From Candidatus Aminicenantota bacterium (GTDB lineage: Bacteria; Acidobacteriota; Aminicenantia; Aminicenantales; Aminicenantaceae): a stretch of 64,000 bases of DNA. The notes beneath the pieces were generated by a model, which saw nothing but the letters and a program-made list of their open reading frames with translations, did no database searches and had not been told where the DNA came from. The stretch spans positions 16,128 through 80,127 of the forward strand of contig JAFGMO010000005.1 in assembly GCA_016927475.1 (NCBI GenBank), given 5' to 3'. The number at the start of each line of letters is the position of its first letter. The stretch's first letter is position 1. The position numbers and the translations under genes were made by a program. Shown piece by piece: positions 1 to 7,838 of the stretch.

Positions 1-1
1 A

Positions 2-370
2 TCCGCCGTCCGCTTCGGCCGTGAAAGTTTGGTGCCCTTTTTGGCCCGGGTTCTTCCCCCTGAAAGCGGGAGTGAAGGGCCGTATGCCTGGTCCCTATGG
101 GATGGTCCGGCGGAAAGTCTTGTTCTGATCGCCGCCGGGCTTTCGACCGATGGGGACGGGGTTATCTTCCATCTGCGGGAGACCGGGGGGCGGGAGGTCC
201 GCCTCGATGAAGCCGCCCTGCTCAAGGCGACCGGGGCCGTTTCGCTGGCCGAAGTAAATGTTTTAGGAAATGAAATAAGGTCTGCGAAACCGGCTGCAGT
301 CTTTGGGCCCCATGAGAGTAAGTTTCTCAAGGTTAAAACAGCAGTGCCGGAAAAAAAGAGAGGGAAATGA
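2..370 (+). CDS. C-terminal end of a probable glycoside hydrolase (GH38-like), cut by the window edge
   Basis: The frame is open from the first codon in the window, so the start lies outside. The visible 122 residues resemble the beta-sandwich tail of family 38 alpha-mannosidases: the stretch VIFHLRETGG matches the usual xRLYExxG strand, and FGPHESKFLKV matches the closing FxPxEIKTLxL strand. The complete GH38 gene at 2555-5689 ends in the same way (FHPFEIKTLKG). The stop overlaps the start of the UroD-like gene (ATGA), so the two are translationally coupled and belong to the same glycan operon. The catalytic domain is not visible, so another sugar hydrolase with a similar C-terminal domain is possible. 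Confidence 0.5.
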   Translation, partial: SAVRFGRESLVPFLARVLPPESGSEGPYAWSLWDGPAESLVLIAAGLSTDGDGVIFHLRETGGREVRLDEAALLKATGAVSLAEVNVLGNEIRSAKPAAVFGPHESKFLKVKTAVPEKKRGK

Positions 371-1410
371 TGTTGTCCTCAAGGGAGCGGGTCGTCCGCT
401 GTCTGACTTTCACCGGGCCGGACCGGGTTCCCCGCGACCTTTGGCTTTTACTATGGGCTGAGAAGAACCAGCCAAAAGCAACAGCCGAGCTCAGAAACAG
501 GTATCCGGGGGATTTCCAGACCGCCGCTTATTTTTATCCTCCTTCTTCAAAAATCAAGGGGGATCCCTATGCCGCCGGCGAATACCGGGATGAATGGGGG
601 TGTGTGTTCCACAATATCCAGGAGGGAATCATCGGCGAGGTCAAGAATCCCATGGTCCGGGACCTTTCCGGCTGGAAACGGGTCGAGCCGCCCTACGAAC
701 AGCTTCCACCGGACCGGAACAAGGCTTATGAAGATATCCGCAGGTTTTACGGGGAGACAAAAAAATTCGTCCTGGCCAATGCCTGCCCCCGCCCCTGGGA
801 GCGGTACCAGTTTTTGCGGGGAACGGAAAATGCTCTGACCGATATTTTAACCAGGGAAAAGGAATTTGAGGCGCTTCTTCAGTGCATCCATTCTTTCTAC
901 CTGACCGAACTGGAGTTCTGGGTCAAAGCCGATGTGGACGGCATAACCTTTATGGATGATTGGGGAGCCCAGGACCGGCTTCTTATTCCCCCCGACATAT
1001 GGAGGGAATTGTTCAAACCGCTCTACAAGGATTACTGCGACCTGGCCCGTTCCCGGGATAAGTTTGTCTTCATGCACTCGGACGGCTGGATTGAGGATAT
1101 CTATCCCGATCTGGCGGAAGTGGGCGTGAATGCCGTCAATTCCCAGCTTTTCTGCATGGATATGGAGAACCTGGCCCGAACGGTCAAGGGAAAGCTGACC
1201 TTCTGGGGGGAGATCGACCGCCAGCATGTGCTTCCTTCTCCCGATCCCGCAGAGGGACGCAGAGCGGTCCGGGAAGTTATCCGTCATCTCTACGATCCCT
1301 CCGGGGGAGTTATCGCCCAGTTCGAATTCGGCCCGGGAGCCAATCCGGAAACGGCACTGGCTATCTTTGACGAATGGGAAAAGACACACGATCCAACCGT
1401 TTGTAGGTGA
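367..1410 (+). CDS. Uroporphyrinogen decarboxylase-fold protein, probable methyltransferase-like
   Basis: This 347-residue protein has the length and TIM-barrel pattern of the UroD/MtaA superfamily, which includes heme-pathway decarboxylases and corrinoid-protein methyltransferases. Visible landmarks are FMDDWGAQDRLLI at residues 195-207, HSDGW at 237-241 and FWGEID at 279-284. In methyltransferase members the HxCG motif carries the zinc ligand; here it reads HSDG, so the metal site differs or is absent. It sits in a glycosidase operon and not with heme genes, so true heme synthesis is unlikely. Members of this branch near sugar genes have no settled function. The ATG at 367 overlaps the upstream stop; the ATG at 370 is better spaced from GAGGG and may be the real start. 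Confidence 0.7.
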   Translation: MMLSSRERVVRCLTFTGPDRVPRDLWLLLWAEKNQPKATAELRNRYPGDFQTAAYFYPPSSKIKGDPYAAGEYRDEWGCVFHNIQEGIIGEVKNPMVRDLSGWKRVEPPYEQLPPDRNKAYEDIRRFYGETKKFVLANACPRPWERYQFLRGTENALTDILTREKEFEALLQCIHSFYLTELEFWVKADVDGITFMDDWGAQDRLLIPPDIWRELFKPLYKDYCDLARSRDKFVFMHSDGWIEDIYPDLAEVGVNAVNSQLFCMDMENLARTVKGKLTFWGEIDRQHVLPSPDPAEGRRAVREVIRHLYDPSGGVIAQFEFGPGANPETALAIFDEWEKTHDPTVCR

Positions 1411-1590
1411 TGATTGCCTAGGGTGCCAGAACTCCTTCCATGTTCTGTCTTGAATAATCCGGTTTGGATTTTCCATTGGCTTGACTCACCTTACATGAAA
1501 ATATTTTAAACAACCCTCTTTTTTCTTATCCGAATCAGCAATTGTCCTCCCTGGGGGACACCTGGATTTAGCTTTTCGCCTGAAAGAAAG

Positions 1591-1606
1591 TGGCATGGAA
1601 ACTGCA
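1591..1606 (+). promoter_or_regulatory. Possible sigma-54 promoter
   Basis: The sequence TGGCATGGAAACTGCA matches the -24/-12 consensus TGGCACGNNNNTTGCW at all but two fixed positions (T for C in the -24 box, C for T in the -12 box). It lies 56 bp upstream of the start of the small secreted protein at 1662. No sigma-54 activator is visible in the window, so this rests on the motif alone. Confidence 0.3.
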
Positions 1607-1661
1607 ATAAAAAGGGTGCAGGGGAAGAAAAGAAGATGTGGTTTTTGTAAGGAGAAAGAAG

Positions 1662-2081
1662 ATGAAAAAAAGACTGAGTATCTTGATGACGACCGTTCTG
1701 ATGTTGATTCTTTTCTGCGGCGGAGCAATATCCAAAGAAAAATTTTTCATGCAAGTCAATCCTCAAACATACATCAAACCTTTCGGTCAGGTAGACTTGG
1801 GGATTGTCAGTACGGAAGCATTGAGCTTCAGGCTATGGGTGCCCATGAACCGATGGCTGCTGCACAAGATCGTAAGAGTTGAAAACGGAAAAGAGTCCCT
1901 TGTCTCTGAGAAGTGGGGCAACACCGCGCCACAGATATACAATATTGTCATGAAATCCAAAGAGGGAGCTGAATTTGAGCCTGGGACTTACCGCCTCTAT
2001 ATCGGCGAGATTTTCCTGGAGAGAACATCGCTCAATCCCGATTATTTTGTGTGGTATTATAAGTACGACTTCACGCTGTAA
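1662..2081 (+). CDS. Small secreted protein of unknown function
   Basis: I do not recognise this 139-residue protein. It begins with a clear signal peptide (KKR, then a hydrophobic run to about residue 20), so it is likely periplasmic or surface located. The remainder is a mixed, Trp/Tyr-rich sequence ending in YYKYDFTL, compatible with a small beta domain. The start at 1662 is chosen because GGAGAAAG lies just upstream and the signal peptide begins there; an in-frame start at 1638 would add eight charged residues. The TAA stop at 2079-2081 is also the first triplet of the structured repeat that follows. Confidence 0.6.
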   Translation: MKKRLSILMTTVLMLILFCGGAISKEKFFMQVNPQTYIKPFGQVDLGIVSTEALSFRLWVPMNRWLLHKIVRVENGKESLVSEKWGNTAPQIYNIVMKSKEGAEFEPGTYRLYIGEIFLERTSLNPDYFVWYYKYDFTL

Positions 2082-2267
2082 CCTGCGTTATTCATAAAAA
2101 ATGCCGATATACTTAGTATATCTTTTTCGTTATGAGATCGGTTGAAAAATTTGTGGCATATACCATACGAAAATTGGGCTGGTGAATGGATAAGGAAATT
2201 TAAAACTAAATATCGGCATTTTTTACCCTGCGGGCGAGCCGATCTTACCGCATCTGCTTCGTTGCGA
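2079..2267 (+). repeat. Structured repeat copy A (3' truncated), starting on a stop codon
   Basis: The copy opens with TAACCTGCGTTATTCA, whose TAA is the stop of the preceding gene. A perfect 15-bp inverted repeat, AAAAAATGCCGATAT (2096-2110) and ATATCGGCATTTTTT (2210-2224), encloses 99 bp. The second module follows (CCCTGCGGGCGAGCCGATCT and so on, 2226-2267) and is nearly identical to the copy at 60816. After GTTGCGA at 2267 the resemblance stops, and no partner for the terminal arm is present. Confidence 0.8.
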
Positions 2268-2334
2268 ATTCTGTCATGCCCCGGCATTCCAAACAGCTCG
2301 GGAGACAAGGACATTTCTTCTTTTTTTATCTTTC

Positions 2335-2369
2335 ATTAAACTTGAAACATTAAACTTTAAACCTTAACA
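2335..2369 (+). repeat. Degenerate heptamer tandem repeat
   Basis: Four units in phase, ATTAAAC TTGAAAC ATTAAAC TTTAAAC, are followed by CTTAACA. The same units occur at 9790-9816 and 61201-61214. The 35 bp before it (CAAGGACATTTCTTC, then a T-rich run and TATCTTTC) are also similar to the flank of the copy at 61.2 kb, so the similarity extends beyond the heptamers. Confidence 0.6.
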
Positions 2370-2451
2370 CGTCTTCATTCTCAAATTGCAACTGTTTTGT
2401 TCTCGAGATTCTTTCAAGAACCATTTTTTTATTTCTTATACAAACCATGGC

Positions 2452-2460
2452 TGGTATAAT
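2452..2460 (+). promoter_or_regulatory. Extended -10 promoter before the GH38 gene
   Basis: TGGTATAAT is a perfect extended -10 (TGnTATAAT), about 95 bp upstream of the alpha-mannosidase start. The -35 position holds only a weak TTTCTT, as is usual for extended -10 promoters. Confidence 0.5.
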
Positions 2461-2554
2461 GAGGCCTGTTTGGTAGGAATTTTCGTAAAGGTTCGGATAT
2501 TATCATGAGCCAGAATGATTCACGCTTTTTAGTTTATGCAAAGGGAGGGAATGC

Positions 2555-5500
2555 ATGAATCCGGCAAAAAAAGACATTTATGAGCGCCGGGCCCGGAATT
2601 TTCTCGCCCGCCTGCGGAGCATGTTTTATCCGGAAGAAATCCTTTTGGCCGCGGAGTTTTGTGTTTATGATCCCATGGTTCCCTTTGTGCGACGTGATGT
2701 GGGCGAATTCCAGCCGGTGACCGTCGGTGAAACCTGGGGAAAAAATTGGGACAGGGCCTGGTTTTTTCTTCAAGGCCGGGTACCCCAGGAATGGAAAGGG
2801 CGGGAGGTGTGCGTCCGGATTAACCTCGGCGGCGAAGGGCTTGTTTACGATGAGACAGGAACACCCCTTCAGGGATTGAGCGTTCATACGCTTTGGCCTA
2901 ATACCGATTTTAGAAGGGACCGGTTCGAGATTACCTCAAACGCCCAAGGGGGAGAAGCCGTTAGCCTTTGGGTCGAAGCTTCCGCCGGCCAGCTTTTCGG
3001 GCTTCAAATTAACCGGGACAAGGGATGGAAGATTCCCAGAGAATTCGGTTCCTACACGGCCGTCATAACCGACCTGGTTCTGGCAGTTTTTCGCCGGGAC
3101 ATATGGCATCTTTATCTGGATGTACTGGTTTTGGAAAACCTTATGAGGGGACTTCCTGGGAAAAGCGTCCGCCGTGCCCGCATCCTTCATGTTTTGAACA
3201 AGGCGATCGATGTCTTCCGCGGGGATCCCGGGAACGTCGGTATGTGCAGGAAAATCCTCAATCAGGAACTGGATAAAAAGGCTTCGGCATCGGACTTGGC
3301 TACGACCGCAGTAGGGCACGCTCATCTGGACACGGCCTGGCTGTGGCCTCTTTCGGAAACGGTCCGCAAGTGCGGCCGTACCTTTGCCAGCCAGGTGGGG
3401 CTTCTTGAGCGTTATTCACGATATGTTTTCGGGGCGTCTCAGGCCCAGCATTACGCTTTCGTCAAAAAGTACTACCCTTCGCTCTATGCTAAGGTCAAGG
3501 ACTTGGTCGCCCAAGGCCGTTGGGAAGTTCAGGGAGGCATGTGGGTCGAAGCCGACTGCAACCTCATCAGCGGAGAATCCCTGGTCCGGCAGATTCTTCA
3601 CGGCAAGTTGTTTTTCCTGGAAGAGTTCGGGATCGATGTGGACAATCTCTGGCTGCCGGACGTTTTCGGCTATAGTGCCGCCTTTCCTCAGATCCTCAGA
3701 AAAAGCGGCATCAACACTTTTGTTACCCAAAAGCTGTCCTGGAACCAATTCAACCGTTTTCCGCACCACACCTTCCGCTGGCGGGGACTGGACGGATCGG
3801 AGGTGGTCACTCATTTTCCGCCTGAAGACAACTATAACAGTGAACTGCAGCCGGAAAAACTAAGAGGTGCGGCGGAAAACTTTCAGGAAAAGGCTTTCCT
3901 GGATGAATTTTTGACTCTTTTCGGGATCGGTGACGGAGGAGGAGGGCCGACTGCGGAGATGATCGAGGCCGGTCAGCGGCAGGAAAATCTTGAGGGATGT
4001 CCACGGGTTTCTTTCGGTCCGGCGGCCGCCTTCTTAAAAAAATTAGAGAAACAATCCGGCTATCTTGCCGTCTGGGCCGGAGAGCTTTATTTCGAGCTTC
4101 ACCGGGGAACATACACCAGCCAGGCCTTCAACAAAAAAATGAACCGCCGGCTTGAGCTGAAGTTGAGAGAGCTGGAAATACTCTGGTCCTGCCTTCCCCT
4201 CGAGCATTATCCGTCCCAAAACCTGGATGATCTCTGGAAAACCCTTCTTCTCAACCAGTTCCACGACATCATCCCCGGATCGAGCATCACGCCTGTTTAT
4301 GAGGAATGCCGGCGTTTTTATGCTTCCATGGAACAAGAGGTTGAGCGCCTTTTCCAAGAAGCCGGAGAAATGTTGTTTGTTTCTGACCGGGACCTGGTCT
4401 GTTTGTTCAATTCGCTGTCCGTGCCCTTCGACCGGCCGCTTGTCCTGCCCGAATCCTGGGCTGAAAACGAAGTGCTTGATGAGTCGGGACATCCTGTTTT
4501 TCAGCAGGTGGAAGCCGGAAAAAGGGTCGTTTTGGTCGAAATTTCCGCGCTTGCTGCAAGGACACTGCGCCGGGGAGAACGGTTCCCGCCGGTGGATCAG
4601 GACCTTACGGGGAAGCCGTTTGTTTTGGAAAATGACCTTATACGATATGCTTTTTCCGAGAAGGGAACCCTGTCCCAAATCCTGGACAAAAAAAACGGCC
4701 GGGAAGTGCTGGCTGGAAAAAGAGAAGGAAATGTCCTTTGTCTTTATGAGGACCGGCCGGTCGACTGGGATGCCTGGGACGTTGATTTTTATTATGAGGA
4801 TGCTCTTTGCGGTAAGGCCGAACTCATGTCCTGGCACTGGATCGCCGACGGCCCGGTCCGAAAAGGAATCAGGACGGAATTCCGGATTGGAAATTCCGTC
4901 ATCCGGCAGAACATTTTCCTTACCGCGGGAAACAAACGCCTGGATTTTGAGACGGAAGTGGATTGGAAGGAAAACCATAAGCTTCTCCGGGTTCATTTCG
5001 ACCTCGACATTTTCACGGACGCTGCCTCTTTCGAGATTCAGTTCGGCCGGGTTTTTCGTCCGACCCACCGGAACACAAGCTGGGATGAAGCCCGGTTTGA
5101 GGTTGTCGCACACCGCTACGCCGACCTTTCCTCCGGGGAATACGGAGCAGCCCTTATCAATAACGGGAAGTACGGATACAGGGCCTTGGGAGGCGACCTC
5201 AGTCTGAGCCTTCTGCGGGCGCCGACTTTCCCCGATCCGAAAGCCGACAGGGGGAAACATACTTTTACCTACAGTTTTCTGCCCCACACCGGTCGACTGG
5301 AGGACTCGGATGTTTTGAAGGAGGCGGCTTTGCTCAACCAGTCGGCGGCGCTTTTTGACGGCCGGGATGGAAAAAGTTTCCGGTTCCCCGTGCATGTGGA
5401 GGGCGGAGCCGTGCTGGACACGGTAAAAAAAGCCGAAAGAGAAGAGGCTCTCATTTTCAGGCTTTATGAGCCTCTCGGAAAAGAAACGGTTGTCCGGATG

Positions 5501-5689
5501 AAGCTTGACGGGGAATCCTTTCGGATGTTCGAAGCCGACTTGATGGAACATAACCTGCGTGAGCTGGAAGCGGGGGAGGGAGAAGTAAATGTGACCTTCC
5601 ATCCCTTTGAGATAAAAACATTAAAAGGGATTCCCGGAAAGATGGAAGGGGAAGGCGAAAAGGTGAAAGAAAAAAAGGGGGAATCATGA
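2555..5689 (+). CDS. Alpha-mannosidase, glycoside hydrolase family 38
   Basis: This enzyme should hydrolyse alpha-linked mannose with retention of configuration, using a zinc-assisted active site. The 1044 residues have the family order: N-terminal beta region, catalytic barrel, helical middle domain and C-terminal beta-sandwich. GHAHLDTAWLWPL near residue 253 carries the His and Asp zinc ligands, LPDVFGYS near 367 holds the catalytic nucleophile Asp, and NQFHDIIPGSS near 566 supplies the last His ligand. No signal peptide is visible, so it probably acts in the cytoplasm on imported oligosaccharides. GGGAGGG precedes the start. The stop overlaps the GH130 start (ATGA), so the two enzymes are made together. 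Confidence 0.93.
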   Translation: MNPAKKDIYERRARNFLARLRSMFYPEEILLAAEFCVYDPMVPFVRRDVGEFQPVTVGETWGKNWDRAWFFLQGRVPQEWKGREVCVRINLGGEGLVYDETGTPLQGLSVHTLWPNTDFRRDRFEITSNAQGGEAVSLWVEASAGQLFGLQINRDKGWKIPREFGSYTAVITDLVLAVFRRDIWHLYLDVLVLENLMRGLPGKSVRRARILHVLNKAIDVFRGDPGNVGMCRKILNQELDKKASASDLATTAVGHAHLDTAWLWPLSETVRKCGRTFASQVGLLERYSRYVFGASQAQHYAFVKKYYPSLYAKVKDLVAQGRWEVQGGMWVEADCNLISGESLVRQILHGKLFFLEEFGIDVDNLWLPDVFGYSAAFPQILRKSGINTFVTQKLSWNQFNRFPHHTFRWRGLDGSEVVTHFPPEDNYNSELQPEKLRGAAENFQEKAFLDEFLTLFGIGDGGGGPTAEMIEAGQRQENLEGCPRVSFGPAAAFLKKLEKQSGYLAVWAGELYFELHRGTYTSQAFNKKMNRRLELKLRELEILWSCLPLEHYPSQNLDDLWKTLLLNQFHDIIPGSSITPVYEECRRFYASMEQEVERLFQEAGEMLFVSDRDLVCLFNSLSVPFDRPLVLPESWAENEVLDESGHPVFQQVEAGKRVVLVEISALAARTLRRGERFPPVDQDLTGKPFVLENDLIRYAFSEKGTLSQILDKKNGREVLAGKREGNVLCLYEDRPVDWDAWDVDFYYEDALCGKAELMSWHWIADGPVRKGIRTEFRIGNSVIRQNIFLTAGNKRLDFETEVDWKENHKLLRVHFDLDIFTDAASFEIQFGRVFRPTHRNTSWDEARFEVVAHRYADLSSGEYGAALINNGKYGYRALGGDLSLSLLRAPTFPDPKADRGKHTFTYSFLPHTGRLEDSDVLKEAALLNQSAALFDGRDGKSFRFPVHVEGGAVLDTVKKAEREEALIFRLYEPLGKETVVRMKLDGESFRMFEADLMEHNLRELEAGEGEVNVTFHPFEIKTLKGIPGKMEGEGEKVKEKKGES

Positions 5690-6645
5690 GACGCCATCCG
5701 GATAATCCCCTCATCACAAGAAAAAACATTCCCGACGTTCTGCCGGATCTGACCGACGTCAGCTCGGTTTTTAATCCCGGGGCCGCGCGTTTCGGCAAGG
5801 AAATCAAGCTGATACTCCGAGTCCAGAGCCGGGGCAGGGAGACGTTTTTTCTAACAGCGGGAAGCAGGGACGGAATCGATTTTGTTATCGAACCCCATCC
5901 CATTCGTTTCGAAGACCTGGATCATGTCAAGGAAAAAATATTCCATTCTTATGACGCGCGGATCACGCCGTTGGAAGGATCCTATTACATTACTTTCGCC
6001 CTCGATATTGAGGACGGCTGCCGTTCGGGCTTGGTGCGGACCAAGGATTTCAAAAGGTTCATTTTTATGGGATTGGCCGGACGACAAGACACGCGCAACG
6101 TGGTTCTTTTTCCGGAAAAAATTGGTGGAGAATATCTCCGCCTGGAAAGGCCCAACCTTTTTTCCGGCGGGGGAGTGAAAAGCGGAACATCCATCATTCT
6201 GTCCTCTTCCGGGGATTTGCTTCACTGGAAGCCCGTCGCCCCGGTTGCCGAAGGGCGGTTTCATTATTGGGACGAGATCATCGGTCCCGGACCTCCGCCG
6301 GTCAAGACTGAGAAAGGGTGGATCCTGATTTATCACGGTGTGGCCATGCACCTCGAACGTGCCTGGATATACCAGGCGGGCGTGATGCTCCTTGATCTCG
6401 ACGACCCATCCCGGGTCCTCGGCCGAAGCCGAAGAAACATCCTGGAACCCCGGGAGATGTACGAAATGGTGGGCCAGGTGCCCAACGTGGTTTTTCCCTC
6501 AGGCCTTGTAACCGATGCAGCGGACAGCCGTGGTTTCATCCGGCCGGACAGCCGGGTTTTGATCTATTACGGAGCAGCCGATACGTCGGTTTGCCTGGCA
6601 GAAACGACGATTGAAGAGCTGATTGAAAGGGCCATGAGTGATTAA
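5686..6645 (+). CDS. Glycoside hydrolase/phosphorylase family 130
   Basis: The 319-residue protein has the five-bladed propeller pattern of GH130, whose members are mostly inverting phosphorylases acting on beta-mannosides (Man-Glc, Man-GlcNAc or beta-1,2-mannan), with some hydrolases. It starts with HPDNPLITRKN, typical of the family, and contains YDARI (about residue 89), RNVVLFP (about 139) and YHGVAMHLERAW (about 221). No signal peptide is seen. Its ATG overlaps the GH38 stop, suggesting that alpha- and beta-mannosidic bonds of the same glycan are removed in sequence. The exact substrate and the choice between phosphorolysis and hydrolysis cannot be read from the sequence. Confidence 0.9.
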   Translation: MRRHPDNPLITRKNIPDVLPDLTDVSSVFNPGAARFGKEIKLILRVQSRGRETFFLTAGSRDGIDFVIEPHPIRFEDLDHVKEKIFHSYDARITPLEGSYYITFALDIEDGCRSGLVRTKDFKRFIFMGLAGRQDTRNVVLFPEKIGGEYLRLERPNLFSGGGVKSGTSIILSSSGDLLHWKPVAPVAEGRFHYWDEIIGPGPPPVKTEKGWILIYHGVAMHLERAWIYQAGVMLLDLDDPSRVLGRSRRNILEPREMYEMVGQVPNVVFPSGLVTDAADSRGFIRPDSRVLIYYGAADTSVCLAETTIEELIERAMSD

Positions 6646-6688
6646 AAGTGAATGTTCCCGGATGCGCGGCTTCCGCCGGGGAGGAAAT

Positions 6689-7810
6689 ATGCGATTGTTT
6701 CTAACTGGGATTTTGTCCGTTTTTTTTCTTTCAGGCCATTTTTTTGGCGGTGTTGATGAACAAACATTCGAAACGCCGGCGATCCCTTTCAATCCGAGGA
6801 GTTATGTCTGCTTCCGGACCGTTGCCCCTCTGACGATAGACGGGATTTTGAATGAGGTAAGCTGGGAAAAAACCTCCTGGACGGATTTTTTTGTCGACAT
6901 ATCCGTTCCCGGCCGGAAAAAACCACGGTACCGGACCCGGGCTAAAATGCTCTGGGATGACCAATTTTTTTATGTGGCCGCCTCTCTTGAGGAACCACAT
7001 GTCTGGGCGACCCTGAGGGAGCGGGATGCCGTTATTTTCCAGGACAACGATTTTGAGGTGTTCATCGATCCGGACGGGGATACCCATCTGTATTATGAGC
7101 TTGAAATCAATGCTTTGGGCACCGTTTGGGACCTGCTCCTGGAAAAGCCCTACCGTGACGGCGGGAAAGCCCTTAATGGTTGGGATATTCGGGGGCTTCA
7201 ATCCGCCTGCCGTATCGACGGAACGCTCAACAATCCCCTGGACCGTGATAAGGGATGGACCGTGGAGCTGGCCTTTCCCTGGGAAGTGCTCAAAGAGATG
7301 GCCCCGGAAGAGTGCTCTCCCGGGCCGGGAGATGTGTGGCGGGTCAATTTTTCCCGGGTAGAATGGGAAAACGAAATTCAAAACGGCCGGTATGTGAAAC
7401 GGTCGGATCCGGATACCGGAAAACCGTTGCCCGAGGACAACTGGGTCTGGTCACCTCAAGGGCTGGTCAATATGCATTATCCGGAGATGTGGGGTTTTGT
7501 CCGGTTTTCCGGCGTAACTGCAGGCGGAGAAGAAATATTCAGGATCGAGCCGGAAGAAAAAACCAAGTGGCTGCTTCGCCTTGTCTATTACCGCCAAAAA
7601 CTTTTTTATGAAAAACATGGCGTTTTCAGCAGTGAAACCTCCCCCCTGGGATTGGCAACATTGTTGGGGGAAAAGATGCGGCAGCTTCAATTGGAGCGTA
7701 CACAAAGCCTTTTTGAGGCCGCGCTTCCTTGTCCTGAAGGAGAAGGAACGTGGAGAATCCGTCAGGACGGACTTGTCTGGAAAAAAGATAAGGAAAAGCG
7801 GCACGAATGA
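6689..7810 (+). CDS. Secreted carbohydrate-binding family 9-like protein
   Basis: After a signal peptide (MRLFLTGILSVFFLSG) the protein carries a CBM9/DOMON-type beta-sandwich. Landmarks are APLTIDGILNEVSW, AKMLWDDQFFYVAASLEE, FQDNDFEVFIDPDGD and GWTVELAFPWEVL, all typical of proteins annotated as carbohydrate-binding family 9-like. About 100 C-terminal residues are helical and unassigned. It probably holds sugar at the cell surface or in the periplasm for the neighbouring enzymes and transporter. The start at 6689 follows GAGGAAAT directly; an in-frame start at 6638 overlaps the GH130 gene and would hide the signal peptide. The product has 373 residues. Confidence 0.8.
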   Translation: MRLFLTGILSVFFLSGHFFGGVDEQTFETPAIPFNPRSYVCFRTVAPLTIDGILNEVSWEKTSWTDFFVDISVPGRKKPRYRTRAKMLWDDQFFYVAASLEEPHVWATLRERDAVIFQDNDFEVFIDPDGDTHLYYELEINALGTVWDLLLEKPYRDGGKALNGWDIRGLQSACRIDGTLNNPLDRDKGWTVELAFPWEVLKEMAPEECSPGPGDVWRVNFSRVEWENEIQNGRYVKRSDPDTGKPLPEDNWVWSPQGLVNMHYPEMWGFVRFSGVTAGGEEIFRIEPEEKTKWLLRLVYYRQKLFYEKHGVFSSETSPLGLATLLGEKMRQLQLERTQSLFEAALPCPEGEGTWRIRQDGLVWKKDKEKRHE

Positions 7811-7838
7811 AGGAAAAAAATAAGAAGAGGAAGAAAGA

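Noticed and set aside
4043..5602. Long open frame of 519 codons on the minus strand opposite the GH38 gene
   Set aside because: It is antisense to a complete, well-conserved glycosidase and has no recognisable domain; the GC-rich third positions of the real gene keep the opposite frame open.
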